Translations under genes and position numbers: made by a program
Shown here: positions 58,595-64,000 of the stretch, in pieces
Layout of the letters: every line of letters begins with the position of its first letter
How positions within the stretch are numbered: position 1 is the first letter of the stretch
Assembly (NCBI RefSeq): GCF_035917975.1
Contig: NZ_CP109130.1
Coordinates: forward strand, 6,820,001-6,884,000
Source: Streptosporangium sp. NBC_01756
GTDB taxonomy: Bacteria > Actinomycetota > Actinomycetes > Streptosporangiales > Streptosporangiaceae
Direction of reading: 5' to 3'
Length of the DNA stretch: 64,000 nt
Notes under the pieces: model-generated
What the model was told of the DNA's origin: nothing
The model's database searches: none
What the model saw: the letters and a program-made list of their open reading frames with translations, nothing else

Positions 58595-59212
58595 ATGACG
58601 ACGACGGATGAGACGCAGGCGGCCCGCCCGGCGGGCCGCCCCCGCAGCGCCCGGGCAGAGAAGGCGATCATTGACGCCACCCTCGACCTGATAGGCGAGG
58701 GCATCGGCCTCGGCGAGCTGTCGATCGAGGCGATCGCGGCCCGGGCCGGGGTGGGCAAGACCACGATCTACCGGCGCTGGTCCAACAAGGAGGACCTGTT
58801 CGTCGACGCGATGGCCAAGCTCAAGTCGCCTCTGCCGAAGCTGGGCGGCGGGTCGGTCCGCGAGGATCTGATCGCCTACCTTGAGGTCGTCCGCCATGAC
58901 GCGTGCGACGCGCGCAGCCGGTGCGTCCTGAGCATCGTGATGAACGACGCCGAGCGGCACCCGCGCCTCGCGGAGCGGGTCCGCCAGGCCTCGATCGAGC
59001 CGCGCAGGGCGGCGATGACCGAGTTGCTCCGCCGGGGCATCGCGACAGGCGAGCTCCGCTCGGACCTCGACGTGCCCATCGCCATGTCGACACTGATCGG
59101 CACCATGATGTGGTACGCCCGGAGCCTGGGATTCGGCGATGACACCGAGCTTCCGGACGACATCGCCGAGCGGATCGTCGACGAACTCCTGGCCGGCCTC
59201 GCCCCTCGCTGA
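58595..59212 (+). CDS. TetR family regulator of the adjacent DHA2 pump
   Basis: A 205-residue repressor. The HTH is ELSIEAIAARAGVGKTTIYRRWSNKEDLFVDA (residues about 40-71). The C-terminal domain is of the TetR_C_16/33 type found with efflux pumps. Translation is probably coupled to the pump (7 bp spacing). Dyads with CGAAAC/GTTGCG half-sites upstream of the operon are its likely operators. Confidence 0.92.
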   Translation: MTTTDETQAARPAGRPRSARAEKAIIDATLDLIGEGIGLGELSIEAIAARAGVGKTTIYRRWSNKEDLFVDAMAKLKSPLPKLGGGSVREDLIAYLEVVRHDACDARSRCVLSIVMNDAERHPRLAERVRQASIEPRRAAMTELLRRGIATGELRSDLDVPIAMSTLIGTMMWYARSLGFGDDTELPDDIAERIVDELLAGLAPR

Positions 59213-59876
59213 GATCTTTTCCCGCATCCTCGTCACAAGACGCAGCCGATGACCGAAGAACGCCTCTCCGGCCATCGGGTTCACCGCTGCGGGACCCGGC
59301 GGAGCCCTGACGGATCCTGACGAAACCCCGGCAGTCATTTGTCGGGGTTTCGTCGTTTGGGTGTTCCGGTTTTCGCCGTGCGCGCTGCGGTGGGTGGGTG
59401 TTCCGGCCGGCCGTCGCAGTCACCGTCTCGTTTTTCAGGCCTCCGGCCTGACGGGCGCGCTGGTCGCGCTTTTTTATAAGCCGGCCGGAACACCCACCCA
59501 CCTCCGCGCCAGGCTGCCCCGCCGTACGGCGTGCGGACCGTAGCCACTCACTCTCTGACCGCCCAGCGATCTCGCTGATGCTGAAGCAATCCGTACGGGA
59601 CCGTTCAGAGCGGGTCGCCGTTGCTGAAGCCTCGCTTTCCGACCACTTCAGGGCCGACCATCGTAATGAGGGAGGAGGGGTGGGCTTGCCGACATCGCCT
59701 ATGCCCGCCATCGTCTCCTCGTCCACGAGGCCGCCTTCGCCGGTTACGGCATCCGATCAACGATCCCTAATCGGATAGATCCCATGAACGCCGGGGCCGT
59801 GCTTTCAGGATGAACGAATTTCAGGATGAACGACGGGCACCCGGCCCGGCGGGGACGGGTGCCAGGTGTGGGATCG
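59213..59876. other. Gene-free region carrying repeat element copy 2
   Basis: It contains the 114-bp inverted-repeat element at 59389-59502 and, to about 59680, flanking sequence similar to 9150-9320 on the opposite strand. A plus frame here (LKQSVRDRSERVAVAEASLS) matches LKQSVRDRSEPIAVADAFLS at the other locus, but no start or family is recognised. A GACGGATCCTGACG... stretch near 59310 and a ribosome-free frame complete the region. Confidence 0.5.
59389..59502. mobile_element. 114-bp MITE-like inverted-repeat element, copy 2 (opposite orientation)
   Basis: Same 22-bp terminal inverted repeats (59389-59410 and 59481-59502) and same length as the element at 9324-9437, with only a few differences in the centre. 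The inner stem CAGGCC/GGCCTG is preceded here by five Ts. It is inverted relative to copy 1 about 50 kb away. Confidence 0.75.
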
Positions 59877-60113
59877 TCAGTCGTCGAACTCGCCGAGCTT
59901 CACTCCGGCGACGAAGGCGTCCCACTCGGCCCGGGTGAAGAACAGTTTCGCCCCGTCGGGGTCCTTGGAGTCGCGGAGCACGTGGAGGGAGCCGAGGTCC
60001 GCCTTGTGACCGGTGCCGGGAGCGTCCACGACGGCCACCTCGACGCAGTTGCCGCCGCTGGAGCCACTGCGCGAGGACTTGCGCCAGGTCGCGCCGGTCA
60101 GATCTGCTGCCAT
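59877..60113 (-). CDS. DUF397 domain protein
   Basis: A 78-residue protein: TWRKSSRSGSSGGNCVEVAV, then HVLRDSKDPDGAKLFFTRAEW and FVAGVKLGEFDD, a complete DUF397. It overlaps the end of the XRE gene upstream by 16 bp, as in the first pair at 5.8-6.8 kb. Insert VVDAPGTGHKADLGSL is longer than average. Confidence 0.92.
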   Translation of the reverse strand: MAADLTGATWRKSSRSGSSGGNCVEVAVVDAPGTGHKADLGSLHVLRDSKDPDGAKLFFTRAEWDAFVAGVKLGEFDD

Positions 60114-60937
60114 TCCGTCATCACCTTCGCTATGAGGTCGGCGCTGGCCCGCGCGGGCAGGGCCGCCGAGCGGATCGACTCGTATCGCTTGCAGATCACC
60201 GCCACGTCGCGCGGATGGTCCGTGACGTGCCCTACGGCGGCGGACTCCACGAATACACTATCGAGGCTGCCCTCGATGCCCGCAATGAGGAATCCCCCTT
60301 CCAGACCCGCGATCGCGCCTCCGGTGGTCCCCGCCTCTCTCGACAGGACCTGTACGGAGACCTGCCTGCGCTCCGACACGGCCAGCAGGGCGGCGAGCTG
60401 GTCCCGCATGACCTCCGGTCCGCCGATACTGCGCCGCAGGACCCCCTCGTCGAGCACGGTCCACAGCAGCGGAGGGGCGGCGCCCGCCAGCATCTTCTGG
60501 CGCTCCAGCCGGGCGGTGAGAAGCTCCTCGACCCGCTCGTCGGTCACCCCGGGATCGGCCTGCAGGATCGTACGGGCGTAGCCGGGAGTCTGCAGAAGGC
60601 CCGGGATCAGTAGCGGGTCCCAGCCCCGCAACGTGTGGGCCTGCCGCTCGATGTCCACCCACGGGCGGAACCGCGACGGAAGGGCGCCGTAGGCCAGCAT
60701 CGGCCAGATCCGGACGAGCGTGCCGTCGGTGTCGAGCGCCTGGTCGCACCGTTCGGCGAAATCCAGCGACGGGATGCGCCGGGCCGTCTCGACCATGCTG
60801 ATCAGGCCGTTCGAATAGGAGATCTCCTGGCCGAGCCGGCCCTGTGACCATCCGGCCTGTTCGCGCAGACGGCGAAGCTCGGTGGCGAAGAAGGCGAGGG
60901 GACTGGCCTCGCCCTCGGGTTCACGCGCGGGGGGCAT
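60098..60937 (-). CDS. XRE family regulator with DUF5753 domain
   Basis: A 279-residue protein. The HTH is LRRLREQAGWSQGRLGQEIS then YSNGLISMVETARRIPS, and DUF5753 has LLIPGLLQTPGYARTIL, LLWTVLDEGVLRR and GFLIAGIEGSLDSVFVE. The ATG at 60937 has AAAGGAG upstream. It is paired with DUF397 by overlap. Here no ATPase gene adjoins. Confidence 0.93.
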   Translation of the reverse strand: MPPAREPEGEASPLAFFATELRRLREQAGWSQGRLGQEISYSNGLISMVETARRIPSLDFAERCDQALDTDGTLVRIWPMLAYGALPSRFRPWVDIERQAHTLRGWDPLLIPGLLQTPGYARTILQADPGVTDERVEELLTARLERQKMLAGAAPPLLWTVLDEGVLRRSIGGPEVMRDQLAALLAVSERRQVSVQVLSREAGTTGGAIAGLEGGFLIAGIEGSLDSVFVESAAVGHVTDHPRDVAVICKRYESIRSAALPARASADLIAKVMTEWQQI

Positions 60938-61214
60938 CGCGGACTCCTTTCCCGCGCCGGACCCGCTCGGGGAGCCCGCCGCAGCTGTCGTAATCAGACA
61001 ACTACGAAAAGTAATGGCTCGTTGCGGCAATGGAAAGCGCATCTCCAAAATGCGGCGAAAAGTGTTTCTGGTTCATGATCGATCGGTTCGGGGGGCGCAT
61101 ATTCCCCCGCCGCCCGCCAGGCCTTTCCTATTAACACCTTCGACTGTTGAGATTCGGGGATAATATGTTGAGGCTCTGTTGTTCCGGCGTCTCTCCCCGA
61201 GGAGGCCAGGCGAG

Positions 61215-62972
61215 TTGGCGGAGTTTGTCGGCATTGATCCGGCCGGTGCGCGGCGCCTGATCAGCTCCATGGGCGATGTCGTGCAGCGCGTCAAGATGCT
61301 CCGGCCGTCGCTGTCGGCCTCCATCGCCGAGGCGGGGCCGGACTGGCCGGCCGGTCCCGGCGCGGAGGTGCTCGACAACGTCGGACGCTTCCTCTCCGAG
61401 GCGCAGCGGGACCTGACCTGGCGGGTGCAGACGATCGAGCGCGTCGAGAAGACCACGGCCCAGGGCGGTCTCACGACGGCCGAGCTGCCCTTCGGTGACG
61501 CTTCGTCGGCCCGTGCCGCCGGGATGCTCGCCGGGGAACAGACCCTGGCGGCCTGGCGGGACTACCTCAAGGACCCCGGCGTCAAGAACTGGGAGAAGGT
61601 CCAGGCGACGCTCCGGGAGGGGCAGGGGAGAACCGCCGACCCGGCATATTCGACCGGGCTGCTGACCACGCTGGGCGCCACGGCCTTCGGTGCCGTCTTC
61701 GCCACGGTGAGCGCGCGCAACCAGAACGACCCGCGCGGCTACAGCCCCGACAACCTGAAGGAGGCGGGAAAGGACCTGAAGCCGCTGGCCGAGGCGTTCG
61801 CGTCGGCCGACGCGGCGGGCACCCTCCCCAAAGACCTGCGGGACCATGCGCTGGGAGATCTCCCGATCGGCGGCATGGCCGCGCTTCTGGGCCTGGCCCG
61901 CCAGTCACGTGAGTTCGTCCTGCAGGCCGGAGCCAAGGTGCTCCAGTACGGCGGGAACCGCGGCAGCGGGAAAGACTGGAACACCTACTGGCTGGTCAAA
62001 GCGCTGAGCCAGGACGTCGGGGCGGCCCAAAGGTTCCTCACCACCGGCGACAACGCGGCGCTGCTGTTGCGCCCCGAGGTGGTGAACGGCCTCCCGGGCA
62101 CGGATTTCGAGGACCTGCTGGCCACGGCCCTGGACAGGGCGCTGGCCCCCGGGGCGGGAGACGCCGTCCTCCGCCGTGACGCCTGGCTCAACATCATCGA
62201 CCTCTACAGCAGAAAGAACTTCTGGCCCGCGCTGAAGGATCCGTCCCCGATCGGCCGGGTGCTCGCCAGAAACGTCTCGCAGTACTTTCCCGAAATCATC
62301 GCCGTATGGCGGAGAGATCGCGATTCTGTGAAGACGGCGTCAAGTGCTGAATGGGAGGGGCTCAAGTCTGATGCGGTCGTCGGTTTTATTGGGGGTCTGC
62401 TGCAGAGTCCTGAAGTGCTGGTGCCGCTCAAAAAGGGTTATAGGGACTTCCTGCGAAATCTCGATTTGGGGAAAGACCATCCTTTTGGTGATGCTCCTAC
62501 TGAATATGCCAGGCAGGGACAGCGTGACCGCTTCTACGGAAAGGTGGTGACGGCGGGGGCGCTGGCATCGCTTCTTTTTAGTGGACTGCATGAAGCTGAT
62601 CTGTCTGCCGATGATGCCGATAAGGCAATTGTGGAGCTTCTGGTGCTCCCTCTGGACGTTCTCACTGCGGGAGTGAGTGGTAAATTCATCGACGGCGTAG
62701 TGAGAGAAACCTTTTTTGGAAAAGCGCTCGACTTGAGTCAGAAGAACCCCTTGAAAGATACCGTCGAGAGCTATCTCGATGGCGAAAGGCCGGGAGATGC
62801 CTCGGATCTGGTTGAGGTTCTGGTCGATGCTCAGGTGTCTGCCTTCAATGCCTCCCGTCAGAGCCACGGGCGCTCACCCCTCAGCCGAACGGACTTGGAT
62901 CAGCTAAAGGCGATCTTTTCTGGGCAGCTTACTCGGGTTCTTAGTTCGGCACTCGAAGCGCGCGGAGGATAA
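61215..62972 (+). CDS. Large WXG100-like protein with compositionally foreign C-terminal part
   Basis: A 585-residue protein of unknown function. The first about 90 residues form an amphipathic helical hairpin with a turn at GPDWPAGPGAEV, resembling WXG100/LXG domains of ESX (type VII) substrates. The middle is helical (MAALLGLARQSREFVLQAGA, and so on). From about nucleotide 62290 the DNA is visibly more AT-rich and codon choice loosens, though the frame continues to a normal end. The TTG start has GGAGG upstream. Its stop overlaps the next WXG100-like gene (TAATG). It may be a type VII effector; not proven. Confidence 0.6.
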   Translation: MAEFVGIDPAGARRLISSMGDVVQRVKMLRPSLSASIAEAGPDWPAGPGAEVLDNVGRFLSEAQRDLTWRVQTIERVEKTTAQGGLTTAELPFGDASSARAAGMLAGEQTLAAWRDYLKDPGVKNWEKVQATLREGQGRTADPAYSTGLLTTLGATAFGAVFATVSARNQNDPRGYSPDNLKEAGKDLKPLAEAFASADAAGTLPKDLRDHALGDLPIGGMAALLGLARQSREFVLQAGAKVLQYGGNRGSGKDWNTYWLVKALSQDVGAAQRFLTTGDNAALLLRPEVVNGLPGTDFEDLLATALDRALAPGAGDAVLRRDAWLNIIDLYSRKNFWPALKDPSPIGRVLARNVSQYFPEIIAVWRRDRDSVKTASSAEWEGLKSDAVVGFIGGLLQSPEVLVPLKKGYRDFLRNLDLGKDHPFGDAPTEYARQGQRDRFYGKVVTAGALASLLFSGLHEADLSADDADKAIVELLVLPLDVLTAGVSGKFIDGVVRETFFGKALDLSQKNPLKDTVESYLDGERPGDASDLVEVLVDAQVSAFNASRQSHGRSPLSRTDLDQLKAIFSGQLTRVLSSALEARGG

Positions 62973-63265
62973 TGGTGGAACCAGCCAGCTTGCTACGCCA
63001 AGCGGAGGAGAAGGAGTTGCTCGCTGACCGCTTCGAAGGCTACATGAAGAGCCTGGAAAATCTTCTCGATCGTGCCAAGACCGATTCGGCCGACGATGGT
63101 CCGGTCTGGACGGGAGCTGCCGCTCAGCGTTTTGAGCAAGATGCCATGCGAAGGCGATCGGATGTGATCCGACTTGCAGAACAGTGTCAGGCGGCTGCAC
63201 GTAGCCTAAGGAAGTCTGCTTTGCAGCTCCGGGAACGAGCCCGTCTTTTGCGAGTTCCTCTCTGA
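62972..63265 (+). CDS. WXG100-like small helical protein
   Basis: A 97-residue protein with two long helices and the turn PVWTGAAAQRFEQDAMRRR, i.e. the WxG motif of ESAT-6-type proteins, followed by QCQAAARSLRKSALQLRERA. Start ATG overlaps the preceding stop by one base. Such proteins are secreted in pairs by type VII systems or act as chaperone-like partners of a larger LXG/WXG protein, here the upstream gene. Its last 60 bp overlap the convergent lipoprotein gene. Confidence 0.7.
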   Translation: MVEPASLLRQAEEKELLADRFEGYMKSLENLLDRAKTDSADDGPVWTGAAAQRFEQDAMRRRSDVIRLAEQCQAAARSLRKSALQLRERARLLRVPL

Positions 63266-63793
63266 TCGGCTTTCGCTCGGAAGGCAGTCGGTTTTACCAA
63301 TGATCTCTATGTTCGGGGCGGAATCCTGTATAAGAAGGATGAAAGTAATTCCAGGGTCCTTCTTGTGGAGAACAACGGAACTGCGACCGGGGCGTGCCCA
63401 GCTCGCGCTGCGATCAATCTCATAACCCAGTCCTACCAGATTGCTCTGCAGGGGATCGCTGGCCAGATCGGCTCGTTCGGCTTGCTCGGCGGGGGTCATT
63501 TGACCGCTTTCGTCGAAGCTTCCGCTGAATTGGTAGGAGCGAGTTGCGGTGCCCCCTGGACAGCCCGCGGCGTCATCGTTCTCGTCGCCGGTCTTGTCGA
63601 CGGTTTTCTTGCCAGCCATCGAATAGGAGGACTCAAGTTTCTTGGCGTCCGCAGCCAGCACCTGGGCGGCCTCGTCGAGAGTCGGGCCGCCGCTCGTACA
63701 GCCTGCGGCCAGCAGCACTACCAGCAGGGCACATCCCACGACACGACGCACCCTGCCGACTGTACTGATCGTTTCCCTGCCAGGGGAGCCCAC
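63206..63793 (-). CDS. Secreted lipoprotein of unknown function
   Basis: A 195-residue protein with the lipobox LLAAGC after a short signal (VVGCALLVVLLAAGC). The mature region has LDEAAQVLAADAKKLESSYS, a CPGGTATRSYQFSGSF segment and FILLIQDSAPNIEIIGKTDC, with two further cysteines. It overlaps the WXG100-like gene tail to tail by 60 bp. The start may be the GTG at 63793 or a later GTG near 63751; neither has a good ribosome site. Confidence 0.65.
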   Translation of the reverse strand: MGSPGRETISTVGRVRRVVGCALLVVLLAAGCTSGGPTLDEAAQVLAADAKKLESSYSMAGKKTVDKTGDENDDAAGCPGGTATRSYQFSGSFDESGQMTPAEQAERADLASDPLQSNLVGLGYEIDRSASWARPGRSSVVLHKKDPGITFILLIQDSAPNIEIIGKTDCLPSESRSERNSQKTGSFPELQSRLP

Positions 63794-63838
63794 TGGCCGG
63801 AAACGGTCTTGGTCTCAGGAAATCAAGATCTCAGAAGA

Positions 63839-64000
63839 TCAGGCGGTCGTCTCGCGCCAGCGGTTGGTGATGGGCAGGCGGCGGTCACGGCCGAAGTTCT
63901 TGGGGGTGATCTTGGGGCCCGGAGGATACTGGCGGCGCTTGTACTCGGCGAGGTCGACCAGGCGGATGACGCGGGCGACCAGGGCGGGGTCGTGGCCGAC
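63839..64000 (-). CDS. nadE: Glutamine-dependent NAD+ synthetase, C-terminal end (partial)
   Basis: The last 53 residues: [20 protein letters not shown] then [20 protein letters not shown] and PITNRWRE. This is the highly conserved C terminus of actinobacterial NadE, which amidates nicotinic acid adenine dinucleotide to NAD+. The rest of the gene lies beyond the right edge of the window. Confidence 0.9.
   Translation of the reverse strand, partial: VGHDPALVARVIRLVDLAEYKRRQYPPGPKITPKNFGRDRRLPITNRWRETTA

Noticed and set aside
1..64000. tRNA and rRNA genes
   Set aside because: No stretch with a convincing T-arm/acceptor pattern or rRNA-like sequence was recognised by eye; a tRNA scan would settle it.

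Overview
The window is GC-rich chromosomal DNA from a filamentous actinomycete, most likely of the Streptosporangiaceae (Streptosporangium or a close relative). The evidence is the GC bias at third codon positions, frequent GTG/TTG starts, two XRE (DUF5753) plus DUF397 gene pairs, a SARP/NB-ARC/TPR regulator, DUF5685, DUF6421, DUF3105 and DUF2278 family genes, an F420-dependent reductase and a DtxR-type iron box. The genus is an inference; no rRNA or tRNA gene was recognised.

Layout. 0-10 kb is accessory: a short-chain dehydrogenase, a decayed recombinase remnant, GNAT, TetR and methyltransferase genes, an XRE/DUF397 cluster whose divergent ATPase gene carries an in-frame amber stop, and an Lrp/PLP-lyase pair. 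It ends in transposase debris and a 114-bp inverted-repeat element. 10-30 kb is mostly housekeeping and metabolism: an iron-box-controlled ornithine/lysine N-hydroxylase, a DUF6421-SDR-threonine aldolase-trpS run in which trpS has a leader peptide and attenuator, DUF305/DUF3105, alanine dehydrogenase, a secreted excalibur protein, purine permease plus xanthine dehydrogenase with a divergent PucR, and a large SARP regulator. At 31-33 kb an XRE-TPR regulator is divergent from a 51-codon secreted peptide gene. 33-43 kb holds copper genes (CopC and a CopD-CtaG fusion), methionine aminopeptidase, a cyclase, LysR, F420:NADPH oxidoreductase and a cysteine-rich DUF5685 protein. 43-48 kb is again accessory and eroded: pentapeptide protein, frameshifted IS5-like transposase, truncated GNAT. 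47-51 kb is a two-component/ABC exporter operon whose response regulator is frameshifted and whose kinase 3' end has become a 42-bp tandem repeat. 51-59 kb has PLP enzymes, panB and two MFS pumps, one with its own TetR. 59-64 kb has a second copy of the 114-bp element in inverted orientation, a second XRE/DUF397 pair, a WXG100-like locus with an abrupt fall in GC, and the 3' end of nadE.

Working together. The clearest circuits are: Lrp with PLP lyase; IdeR/DmdR-type iron control of siderophore hydroxylation; tryptophan-sensing attenuation of trpS; PucR with purine uptake and oxidation; DHA2 pump with TetR; and the divergent XRE-TPR regulator with a small exported peptide. The last is arranged like the RRNPP peptide-pheromone systems of Firmicutes and is the best candidate here for an undescribed signalling system.
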